The position numbers and the translations under genes were made by a program. A stretch of DNA of 60,231 bases from NCBI GenBank assembly GCA_910584055.1, contig CAJTZS010000024.1, forward strand, positions 1-60,231. The letters are read 5' to 3'. This stretch comes from an uncultured Muribaculaceae bacterium. GTDB lineage: Bacteria; Bacteroidota; Bacteroidia; Bacteroidales; Muribaculaceae. The stretch's first letter is position 1. Each line of letters begins with the position of its first letter. A model generated the notes under the pieces. It saw nothing but the letters and a program-made list of their open reading frames with translations, made no database searches and had not been told where the DNA came from. Shown here piece after piece: positions 35,678 through 43,426 of this stretch.

Positions 35678-36190
35678 TTATTTAAACCTAAGGTTATTAA
35701 GTGCCCTTAACACATTGCAGAGCGTCTGCGACCAGTATGATTCAAAATTCTCCTTACACTCTCGGTATGCACCCGAGGCATTCTCTCCCTCCGAGTCTTT
35801 CACCACACAGATAAAGTTGTAAAGCGGTTGAAAAATATCCGCCAGCGATTCGGAAATGGAAGCCGCCACCGGCGTTTCGCTATATTTCATATCTTCTTCG
35901 AATGTTTCGAGAAAAATGTCGTCTTCACCGAACACTGCCTCGACATTTCTGCGCACACTCTCATAATAATCCTCATCGACATATACAGGGAAATATTCAA
36001 ATTCCGATGCCCCGGTCACATCCTCCACATCAAGGTCAATGAATTCCCAGTAGATGCGTGGAAGATACCCTAACATTTCCTTGATGAAATCTTCACGCTC
36101 GCTGTCTCGGCAGTTCTCGAGAGCCGAACAATAGTTCGCTGCGAGGGCAGTCACAGTCATCAGTCTTGATCTCAATTCTTCCTCTTTCAT
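35678..36190 (-). CDS. DUF5063 domain-containing protein
   Basis: 170-residue acidic, helical protein matching my recollection of the DUF5063 family of Bacteroidetes, by its E-F-E-Y-F-P-V-Y-V-D-E-D-Y-Y-E-S strand/helix and Y-W-S-Q-T-L-C-N-V-L-R-A-L-N end. Function unknown. Overlaps nadD by 4 bp. Confidence 0.7.
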   Translation of the reverse strand: MKEEELRSRLMTVTALAANYCSALENCRDSEREDFIKEMLGYLPRIYWEFIDLDVEDVTGASEFEYFPVYVDEDYYESVRRNVEAVFGEDDIFLETFEEDMKYSETPVAASISESLADIFQPLYNFICVVKDSEGENASGAYRECKENFESYWSQTLCNVLRALNNLRFK

Positions 36191-36762
36191 TTATAAAGAT
36201 TATTTTCCAGTATATATTCAAAAACTTCTGTAGGCAAAAAATAGTTGAGATTTTTTCCTTCTTTAACAGATTCCCGTACAAACGATGATGATATCAAAGC
36301 TTGAGGGGCATCTTCCATCAATGTTACAGAAAGCGGTAATGCAACCGGATCCACATCGTAGCCGGGACGGGGGTAGATATACAGATGAAATTCATCTATA
36401 ATTTTATCTGAATCCCTCCACTGCTGAAATCTTTGCCAATTGTCGGAACCTATTATAAGCGAGAACGTATGTTCCGGATAGCGTTCCCGCAGGCATGATA
36501 ACGTGCGGTATGTATACGACGGGACCGGCAATGAAAACTCGAAATCAGACGCTCTTACACGCGGGCATTCCGCCGCAACTATCGATGCCATGGCAAGCCG
36601 GTCGGAATCAGGTGCAGGTCTTGAACCTTCTTTCAGGGGATTCAAAGGGCTGACAATTATCCACACTTCATCAAGATCGAGCCATTGCGACGCATAATTG
36701 GCGATCATGGCATGACCGGTATGAATTGGATCAAAACTGCCGCTGAATATACCGACTCTCAT
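36187..36762 (-). CDS. nadD: Nicotinate-nucleotide adenylyltransferase
   Basis: Converts NaMN and ATP to NaAD in NAD synthesis. 191 residues: G-I-F-S-G-S-F-D-P-I-H-T-G-H nucleotide-binding motif, P-L-N-P-L-K substrate loop, S-L-I-I-G-S-D-N-W, and I-S-S-S-F-V-R-E near the end (ISSTxxR motif). Start overlaps gmk stop by 1 bp. Confidence 0.95.
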   Translation of the reverse strand: MRVGIFSGSFDPIHTGHAMIANYASQWLDLDEVWIIVSPLNPLKEGSRPAPDSDRLAMASIVAAECPRVRASDFEFSLPVPSYTYRTLSCLRERYPEHTFSLIIGSDNWQRFQQWRDSDKIIDEFHLYIYPRPGYDVDPVALPLSVTLMEDAPQALISSSFVRESVKEGKNLNYFLPTEVFEYILENNLYK

Positions 36763-37331
36763 TATTTCACAAATTCCTTAATCAGCGATTCAACTTCAGA
36801 GGATGCTTTACTAAGTTCATCATTCACTACGCGGGTATCGAACTGCTCCGCGAATCCAAGCTCAAATTCCGCTTTCGACAGGCGTTTGGCTATGGATTCT
36901 TCCGAATCAGTAGAGCGTGAGCGCAATCTTCTCTCCAGTTCCTCCAGCGAGGGGGGCAGGATGAAAATGGATAATGCCTCAACGCCATATCGTTTCTTTA
37001 CATTCACAGCGCCCTTAACATCAATATCCATGATAAGGTTATAGCCTGCATTTGTGACGCGCTCAACTTCCGAAACAAGGGTTCCATAGCATGTACCTTG
37101 ATAAACCTCCTCCCATTCCACGAACTCTCCGTTCTCCACTTTGATTTTGAATTCTTCCGGCGTAAGGAAGTAATACTCGCGGCCATCACGCTCCGCTCCA
37201 CGGGGAGAGCGGCTCGTTGCAGAGACAGAAAACCCAAGTTTCAATTCCGGATTCTCCATCAGTCGGGATATTATTGTGGATTTGCCGGTGCCGGATGGTG
37301 CCGACAGGATTATTATCTTACCTTTTTTCAT
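36762..37331 (-). CDS. gmk: Guanylate kinase
   Basis: Phosphorylates GMP to GDP. 189 residues: P-loop S-A-P-S-G-T-G-K-S-T, S-R-S-P-R-G-A-E-R-D-G-R-E-Y-Y-F GMP-binding segment, M-D-I-D-V-K-G-A. Overlaps yicC by 4 bp (ATGA). Confidence 0.96.
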   Translation of the reverse strand: MKKGKIIILSAPSGTGKSTIISRLMENPELKLGFSVSATSRSPRGAERDGREYYFLTPEEFKIKVENGEFVEWEEVYQGTCYGTLVSEVERVTNAGYNLIMDIDVKGAVNVKKRYGVEALSIFILPPSLEELERRLRSRSTDSEESIAKRLSKAEFELGFAEQFDTRVVNDELSKASSEVESLIKEFVK

Positions 37332-38212
37332 AGCACATTGAGAACCTGCTCCTTGATTTGTTCGAGATTATCCTTCATCTTCACCACGATTTTTTGCATC
37401 TCGGCATGATTGGATTTAGAGCCAAGGGTATTAATCTCCCGACCCATCTCCTGCGCGATAAAGCCAAGCTTCTTACCTTGGCCTTCAACCGGACATTCCT
37501 CTCCTCCAAGCGTTTCAAGGAAATAGTTAAGATGCGCCTTCAAACGTAGTTTTTCTTCGTTTACATCAAGCTTCTCGATATAAAAAATCATTTCCTGCTC
37601 AAGCCTGCCCGCATCATATTCTATGGATGAAAGTCTCGTAAGCTGCTCTTCAAGTCTTGCCTTGATCTTCGGAACGCGTTCTTCCTCGAATGGCTCCACC
37701 TGCTTCAATAGCTCTCCGATCATCTCGATTTTGTTAACAAAGAAATCATAAAGTTTCTTACCCTCCTGCATGCGGAATTCCCGAAGATGCTCCACGGCCA
37801 GACGGGTAGCTTCCTCAAGCGCCTTATGTTCCTCCTCATCTGCCACGGCGGTCTCGGTCTTCATCGAATCAGGCATCCTCATCAACAATGAATACCAATC
37901 GGTTGGATCAGGTAAATCAAGTGTCTTCCCCAACGCCTCAAACTGTTTCTTATAGACTGCCAGCAATGGAATGTTGACGGAAGCGGTAGCTTCTGTGGCA
38001 AGATTATCGACTGTAACAGTCATTTCAACCTTGCCGCGTTCAAGACAGGACGCAACATAATTTCGCGTCTCTATTTCATATTCACGGAAAAAACTCGGAA
38101 TTCTTGTAGAAAGATCAAACTGTTTGCTGTTAAGTGATTTCAATTCTACAATAATCTTTTTTGAGGAGGAGGACGCACAACCCCGGCCGAACCCGGTCAT
38201 CGACTGTATCAT
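37328..38212 (-). CDS. yicC: YicC/YloC-family endoribonuclease
   Basis: 294 residues starting M-I-Q-S-M-T-G-F-G-R-G, the family signature, and ending with the conserved E-M-G-R-E-I-N-T-L-G-S-K-S-N segment and an E-Q-I-K-E-Q-V-L-N tail. The YicC family includes RNases acting on RNA stability. First gene of a five-gene run. Promoter element at 38250-38257. Confidence 0.93.
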   Translation of the reverse strand: MIQSMTGFGRGCASSSSKKIIVELKSLNSKQFDLSTRIPSFFREYEIETRNYVASCLERGKVEMTVTVDNLATEATASVNIPLLAVYKKQFEALGKTLDLPDPTDWYSLLMRMPDSMKTETAVADEEEHKALEEATRLAVEHLREFRMQEGKKLYDFFVNKIEMIGELLKQVEPFEEERVPKIKARLEEQLTRLSSIEYDAGRLEQEMIFYIEKLDVNEEKLRLKAHLNYFLETLGGEECPVEGQGKKLGFIAQEMGREINTLGSKSNHAEMQKIVVKMKDNLEQIKEQVLNVL

Positions 38213-38249
38213 ATCCGAATATCTGAATTTAGAAATTCTTTATCTCCTA

Positions 38250-38257
38250 CAAATTTA
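38250..38257 (-). promoter_or_regulatory. -7 promoter element of the yicC operon
   Basis: TAAATTTG on the minus strand, 37 bases before yicC ATG. Confidence 0.5.
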
Positions 38258-38295
38258 CATTATTATTCCCAAATCTCAAAACTTCTATAACAAAT

Positions 38296-39822
38296 TCAGA
38301 ATTTATATGTAAGCATCGCTGACAAAGACATTGTAGATGAGACCCTGTCCGGCCAGTCTCGATAATGGGTGGAGCGGACTTTGTTGGAAAAACTTAAAGT
38401 CCCATAAAGTTTTTTCAACAACTGATAATCAAATCTGACTTCTGTGACATTGAAAGATGCCACTGATTTATCCCCCATTACATTTAATGTACGAAAATTC
38501 ACGTCTTCAAGATTTGTGCCGCGTTTATACCCTTTCCACGTGAAAAGCCTGTAATATTCGTGACTGACCGACAATGAGGCCTTTCTCCGCGCCCAAGTTA
38601 CGTTGGCGCCGGCTTTAATGGAAAAACCCGATGCAAAATTGTAATTGCGCTCGTCCGTCCAGTAGTGATCACTTAATATCGAACCCAGTATAATAGCGTT
38701 GGCATGCGCATAGCAATCGAAAATATAACGTTTACGCTCAACATCCCTGAAAAGGAATCCAACCCCGAGACTCGCAGGAACGCCAAGTTTGTAGGGAACC
38801 TTATCGATGTTGGTTATCGTGTCGCTGTCATAAAAATCGAAATGCTGATACAACCCGATACTACCCGATGAGTTTTTATGATCAAGGACTTCCCTCGACA
38901 ATAATCTACCCTTTATGTTCAATTGGGAAAGAACGGGCTGATATTTCATGCCTTGAATTTCAGCCTTTACTGTAAAGTAATCATACGGTTTCGTTGATTT
39001 TGCCTCGAAACGGTCTCCATATTCCAGATCGAGCTGCAATACACCTCCCACATATGGACTCCGCATCCTGCCTTGAAAAGCCATGGTTTTCACACCGAGC
39101 GACATCTGCATGAAGATATTTGGAGTGCCGAACATCCTGCCTGAAGTGGGCCGCTTCTTCCATGCCTGACCGGTGACAATCCTGTTTATCCCACGCATCG
39201 GAGATAGCACAAAAGCGGCCACCTCACGTCCAAAACGTTCCATCCCTCCCGAGCGGTCATCAAGAACGGCATCGGAGGCCCTGAACAGAGTTTCACCAAG
39301 CACAGCACCTCCCACAGGTGTGGCGATAACATCATTGGTCGATGGATATTCACACTCCATAAACAGTTCCCACATCGCGCTCCCGCCTATAGCAAATAAT
39401 TCCGACTGCCAATAATTGAAGCCGTTGGCCCTTCCTGCCGCATAATAAAGGCTGCCGTTATAAGGATGAAGGAAGGTGTTCGTGCCGAGCTGGTCATTAT
39501 CCCATATGAATCCATGCTTGAAATTCTCCTTGATGGTGTTCCAGCTTATATAGGCAAAATCCCCTTTCTGCACATACCGGTCGAAAGCCCACAGACCTAA
39601 GTTGAAACCCACCACTTCGGCACTTGCACGCCAAAAATGCTTTTTGCCATAATATGCAAGGTCTGCAGAATCAGGAAGCACCTGCGTGACCATGTTGTAT
39701 TTGATAGGCATCTGAGCATGAGCGCCGGTAGTGTTCAGACCTACAAGCACCATGATAAATGCCATCACTAATAAATGCAATATGTCTCCAATCCTTTTCA
39801 CAACCTTTATAACCTTTGACAT
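38296..39822 (-). CDS. DUF3943-type outer-membrane protein
   Basis: 508 residues from ATG 39822 (an upstream in-frame TTG at 39858 is less likely). A hydrophobic segment (about 15-36) ending A-H-A-Q is a signal peptide. The body (A-F-D-R-Y-V-Q-K, F-L-H-P-Y-N-G-S-L-Y-Y-A-A-G-R-A, G-E-T-L-F-R-A-S-D) fits the DUF3943 family. The remainder is beta-strand-rich and ends L-T-Y-K-F, as outer-membrane barrels do. Function unknown. Confidence 0.75.
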   Translation of the reverse strand: MSKVIKVVKRIGDILHLLVMAFIMVLVGLNTTGAHAQMPIKYNMVTQVLPDSADLAYYGKKHFWRASAEVVGFNLGLWAFDRYVQKGDFAYISWNTIKENFKHGFIWDNDQLGTNTFLHPYNGSLYYAAGRANGFNYWQSELFAIGGSAMWELFMECEYPSTNDVIATPVGGAVLGETLFRASDAVLDDRSGGMERFGREVAAFVLSPMRGINRIVTGQAWKKRPTSGRMFGTPNIFMQMSLGVKTMAFQGRMRSPYVGGVLQLDLEYGDRFEAKSTKPYDYFTVKAEIQGMKYQPVLSQLNIKGRLLSREVLDHKNSSGSIGLYQHFDFYDSDTITNIDKVPYKLGVPASLGVGFLFRDVERKRYIFDCYAHANAIILGSILSDHYWTDERNYNFASGFSIKAGANVTWARRKASLSVSHEYYRLFTWKGYKRGTNLEDVNFRTLNVMGDKSVASFNVTEVRFDYQLLKKLYGTLSFSNKVRSTHYRDWPDRVSSTMSLSAMLTYKF

Positions 39823-39869
39823 ATAACGTCTGAAACAGCTCCAAGGTTGGAGTGACAATGGTATATAAA

Positions 39870-39908
39870 AATCCGGTGATGCTGCGTTTTACGCAGCATC
39901 ACCGGATT
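39870..39908 (-). terminator. Terminator after the phosphohexomutase gene
   Basis: Perfect 18-bp stem (39870-39887 with 39891-39908; core CCGGTGATGCTGCG), 3-base loop, followed on the minus strand by TTTTATA. Confidence 0.8.
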
Positions 39909-39930
39909 CATCATATTGTTTTGGATAACC

Positions 39931-41682
39931 TTATTTGACGTTGAGATCGCGAAGCACCTGATCAATGTGCTCTTCGGCTTTCTTCACGGTTGCCTCATAG
40001 TCTTCCTTGTTCTTCATATCTTCGCGGACTTCCACATAGAATTTGATCTTTGGCTCTGTGCCCGAAGGACGGATGGAAACTTTATCACCTGCCTCGGTAA
40101 AGAATTGGAGAACATTGGATGTTGTCGGGAAATCAAGTTTTGTAACTTCACCGGTCTTAAGGTTACGGCAGTTGAGATCTGAATAGTCCTTGATACACGT
40201 TACAGGACTGCCGGCAAGCTCCTTGGGAGGATTCTCCCTGAAGTTCTTCATCATTGCCACAATCTCCTCAGCTCCGCTCTTGCCCGGACGGACAACGCTT
40301 ACTCCACGCTCGCGTGAGAAACCATAAGTAGCATAGATGTCAACAAGAAGTTCATAAAGGTTCATGCCCTTGTCGGCTGCCCATGCCGCAGCCTCGGCTA
40401 TAAGTGAGTTGGCAGAAATTGAATCCTTATCCCTTACGAATGTTTCGGCAAGGAAGCCATAGCTCTCTTCTCCGCCTCCAATATAGCGTCCCGTGGCTTC
40501 CATGTTACGCATCACATCTGCAATCCATTTGAAGCCGGTATAGCAATCGAAGCATTTGATACCGTTGGCATCGGCAATTCTCTTGATTGTCTCAGTAGTG
40601 ACGATTGTCTTGACACAGTATTCATTCCCATTGAGAAGTTTCTTCTCCACATTCTGAGTGATAATATAATAGAGAAGAAGCATGACAATCTGGTTACCGT
40701 TGACAAGCTGGTAATCACCTTTCTTGTCACGCACTACAAGTCCGATACGGTCTGCATCCGGGTCAGAAGCGAGCACAAGGCTTGCACCTACCTCCTTTGC
40801 CTTGGCAATACCCATGGTCATAGCTTCCGGATTCTCCGGATTCGGAGAAACGACAGTCGGGAAATCCCCGCTCTGGACATCCTGTTCAGGAACGTGTATC
40901 ACATTCTCGAAGCCCCAAAGCCTCAAGGAATCGAACATAAGCCTTGAACCTGTGCCATGAATCGGGGTGTATACGATCTTCATGTCGCTATGACGTTTGT
41001 CTGCTTCCGGATCGAGTGAAAGCGAATGTATGTCGGCAAGATATTGATCATCTATGTCTTTCCCCACAACCTGAATCAACTCTTTATCGGGAGTGAATTT
41101 AATCTGATCTACCGATGTGATTGCGTTTACATATTCGATTGTCTTGACATCGTGGGGAGCGATCATCTGGGCTCCGTCACTCCAATAAGCCTTATAGCCG
41201 TTATACTCTTTCGGGTTGTGACTCGCTGTGACCATCACGCCGCTCTGGCATCCTAATTTGCGGATGGCGTATGAAACCTCTGGAGTCGGGCAAGGACCGT
41301 CGAAAAGATAAACCTTGATGCCGTTTGCAGAGAAAATATCAGCTGTAAGTTCAGCAAATTTCCTGGAATTGTTCCTGACATCATGACCTACTGCTACAGC
41401 TATCTGGGGAAGTTCTTTGAAACAGTCTTTCAGATAGTTGGCCAACCCTTGAGTGGCCATCCCTACAGTGTATCTGTTCATACGGTTTGTCCCGGCACCC
41501 ATTATTCCGCGCAGACCGCCCGTTCCAAACTCCAGGTCTTTATAGAAGGATTCGATAAGTTCCGTCTTATCCTCAGCGTCAAGCATTCTTTTAACCTCCG
41601 CACGAGTCTCTTCATCGTATTGTGGCGTAAGCCAATTCTGAGCCCGCTCGGTAACGGTTCTCAACAATTCGTCATTATTCAT
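39931..41682 (-). CDS. Phospho-sugar mutase (phosphoglucomutase/phosphomannomutase)
   Basis: 583 residues of the alpha-D-phosphohexomutase superfamily: phosphoserine loop M-V-T-A-S-H-N-P-K-E-Y-N-G-Y-K, metal loop D-P-D-A-D-R-I-G, sugar loop G-G-G-E-E-S-Y-G-F and phosphate-binding R-P-S-G-T-E-P-K-I. Length suits the large phosphoglucomutase type. It would supply glucose-1-phosphate, for example to RfbA. A minus-strand TATCTTTG promoter element lies at 41781-41788. Confidence 0.93.
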   Translation of the reverse strand: MNNDELLRTVTERAQNWLTPQYDEETRAEVKRMLDAEDKTELIESFYKDLEFGTGGLRGIMGAGTNRMNRYTVGMATQGLANYLKDCFKELPQIAVAVGHDVRNNSRKFAELTADIFSANGIKVYLFDGPCPTPEVSYAIRKLGCQSGVMVTASHNPKEYNGYKAYWSDGAQMIAPHDVKTIEYVNAITSVDQIKFTPDKELIQVVGKDIDDQYLADIHSLSLDPEADKRHSDMKIVYTPIHGTGSRLMFDSLRLWGFENVIHVPEQDVQSGDFPTVVSPNPENPEAMTMGIAKAKEVGASLVLASDPDADRIGLVVRDKKGDYQLVNGNQIVMLLLYYIITQNVEKKLLNGNEYCVKTIVTTETIKRIADANGIKCFDCYTGFKWIADVMRNMEATGRYIGGGEESYGFLAETFVRDKDSISANSLIAEAAAWAADKGMNLYELLVDIYATYGFSRERGVSVVRPGKSGAEEIVAMMKNFRENPPKELAGSPVTCIKDYSDLNCRNLKTGEVTKLDFPTTSNVLQFFTEAGDKVSIRPSGTEPKIKFYVEVREDMKNKEDYEATVKKAEEHIDQVLRDLNVK

Positions 41683-41780
41683 AATAAATCTTTATAGGTT
41701 ATATATTTAAATTTCTTATCTACCGTGGAGAACTTATAAAACATAAACTACACTATACTCCACTGCCTATTTGTTAAACG

Positions 41781-41839
41781 CAAAGATATAAAAAATTTCC
41801 TCATCTTTAACAGCTTTTAATCTAAATGTAGTAAATTTG
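41781..41839. promoter_or_regulatory. Divergent -7 elements for the phosphohexomutase (-) and flavin reductase-like gene (+)
   Basis: TATCTTTG on the minus strand at 41781-41788 (~98-base leader) and TAAATTTG on the plus strand at 41832-41839 (17 bases before ATG 41857). Confidence 0.5.
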
Positions 41840-41856
41840 TCAAAAAAATTTGAACT

Positions 41857-42438
41857 ATGTCCAAAACATCCTGGCGTCCCGGCACAATGATTTATCCCCT
41901 TCCCGCTGTGCTCGTAACATGCGGCGCATCTCCTGAAGAATGGAACATGCTTACTGTGGCATGGACCGGAACAATCTGCTCAGATCCTGCAATGTGTTAT
42001 ATTTCCGTGCGCCCCGAACGGCATTCCTACCCTATTATCAAAAACCGGATGGAATTCACCATAAACCTGACAACGGCATCTATGGCAAAAGCCACTGACT
42101 GGGCAGGAGTGCGTTCCGGAAAGGACTTTGACAAATGGAAAGAAACCGGGCTCACCCCTATTCCTGGTGAGAAAGTTGCTTCACCAACAATTGCAGAGTC
42201 TCCCCTCTCAATAGAATGCCGCGTCAAATCCATTATTGCGCTCGGAAGTCATGATATGTTTATAGCTGAAGTGCTCAATGTACGCGCCGATGACAGATTC
42301 ATCAACCCGGAGACAGGAAGGTTTTCACTGGAAGATTCCGGATTGATGGCATATTGCCACGGCCATTATTTCGAACTTGGCAAACTGATCGGTAAATTCG
42401 GCTTCTCGGTCCAGAAACGCAAACCTCAGGTGCGATAG
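41857..42438 (+). CDS. Flavin reductase-like FMN-binding protein
   Basis: 193 residues with the split-barrel flavin reductase layout: P-L-P-A-V-L-V-T-C-G at the N-terminus, N-M-L-T-V-A-W-T-G-T-I-C-S-D-P-A-M-C-Y-I-S-V-R-P (FMN-binding), F-T-I-N-L, and a C-terminal H-Y-F-E-L-G. The electron-accepting partner is unknown. Single gene. Confidence 0.88.
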   Translation: MSKTSWRPGTMIYPLPAVLVTCGASPEEWNMLTVAWTGTICSDPAMCYISVRPERHSYPIIKNRMEFTINLTTASMAKATDWAGVRSGKDFDKWKETGLTPIPGEKVASPTIAESPLSIECRVKSIIALGSHDMFIAEVLNVRADDRFINPETGRFSLEDSGLMAYCHGHYFELGKLIGKFGFSVQKRKPQVR

Positions 42439-42516
42439 CATTATTACCGGTCTGCTTTTGTATGTTAAAAAAAGTTTAAATCAAACTAAGTTGATTTTTG
42501 TTTTGCGGATTGTTTC

Positions 42517-42524
42517 TATATTTG
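42517..42524 (+). promoter_or_regulatory. -7 promoter element of the GLPGLI cassette
   Basis: TATATTTG, 20 bases before ATG 42545. The nearest TTTG (42497-42500) leaves a 16-base spacer, shorter than usual. Confidence 0.55.
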
Positions 42525-42544
42525 CTCCACTATTTATTATTTTT

Positions 42545-43426
42545 ATGACAAAATGCTTAACATACATAAAAAAGTTAATCACAACTATCCTTCTCTCGTT
42601 ACCTGTGATAACAGCGATTGCTGAAGAGCATCCTATGGCTACGCTTAAGGCTGAATATGATTATACAATCCAGTCTCTCAATACTAAAACCGGGGAAAGA
42701 TCTCCGTATACAAAAAAATTTGTTTTGCAGATTGCCCCGGGGGTTTCATACTATTACAATCCACAGACACATTTTGTGGATTCCATGGAGAACGACCCAC
42801 ATGGGAAATTGATTCTCGACCAGGCATGGACTGCCGCATATCACGCTTTCGGAAATGACCGTAGCAAAGACCCCTTCAAGATAATGGAGGAACAAGGATT
42901 CATACGAGAATCGCGTTACAGATGCCTCAAAGACTTCAGCAAGGGGTCAATCCGGGTATGGGACTCGAATATGGGGGACAAATACCGTTATGATATCGAG
43001 ATGGCAGACCTTAATTGGGAACTTGGAGATTCAACAAAGAATGTCATGGGATATGAGTGTCAACTTGCCATTGCCGACTATCATGGCAGGAAATGGCATG
43101 CGTGGTTCACACCTGAGATCCCGTCGCAAGATGGCCCGTGGCAACTATGCGGACTGCCGGGCCTTATACTCGAAGCTTCTTGCGAAGGAGGGTTGCACTC
43201 ATTCATAATCACCGGTTTACAGCAATGTTCGGAACCGTTAAAGCCTTCGTTTGAAAATGACAAGTATTTCATCACCAAGAGGAAATCAGTGCTGAAAAAC
43301 AAAGACTACTCGCGCAGAAACCGCGCCGCCCAGATAAGTGCAATGACACAAGGTGCTGTCAAAATCTCAGATTCCGTCAATTATAAGGGGGAGGACGATT
43401 CTATTGAACTCGATTATCACGAATGA
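42545..43426 (+). CDS. GLPGLI-family secreted protein
   Basis: 293 residues from ATG 42545 (the frame is open upstream, but the promoter lies there). Signal peptide about 1-25 (I-T-A-I-A-E). The family-defining G-L-P-G-L-I motif is near residue 202, preceded by W-F-T-P-E-I-P and G-P-W-Q-L-C. The function of GLPGLI proteins is not established; in Bacteroidetes they are often encoded beside outer-membrane barrel proteins, as here. It overlaps the next gene by 4 bp (ATGA). First gene of a four-gene cassette. Confidence 0.9.
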   Translation: MTKCLTYIKKLITTILLSLPVITAIAEEHPMATLKAEYDYTIQSLNTKTGERSPYTKKFVLQIAPGVSYYYNPQTHFVDSMENDPHGKLILDQAWTAAYHAFGNDRSKDPFKIMEEQGFIRESRYRCLKDFSKGSIRVWDSNMGDKYRYDIEMADLNWELGDSTKNVMGYECQLAIADYHGRKWHAWFTPEIPSQDGPWQLCGLPGLILEASCEGGLHSFIITGLQQCSEPLKPSFENDKYFITKRKSVLKNKDYSRRNRAAQISAMTQGAVKISDSVNYKGEDDSIELDYHE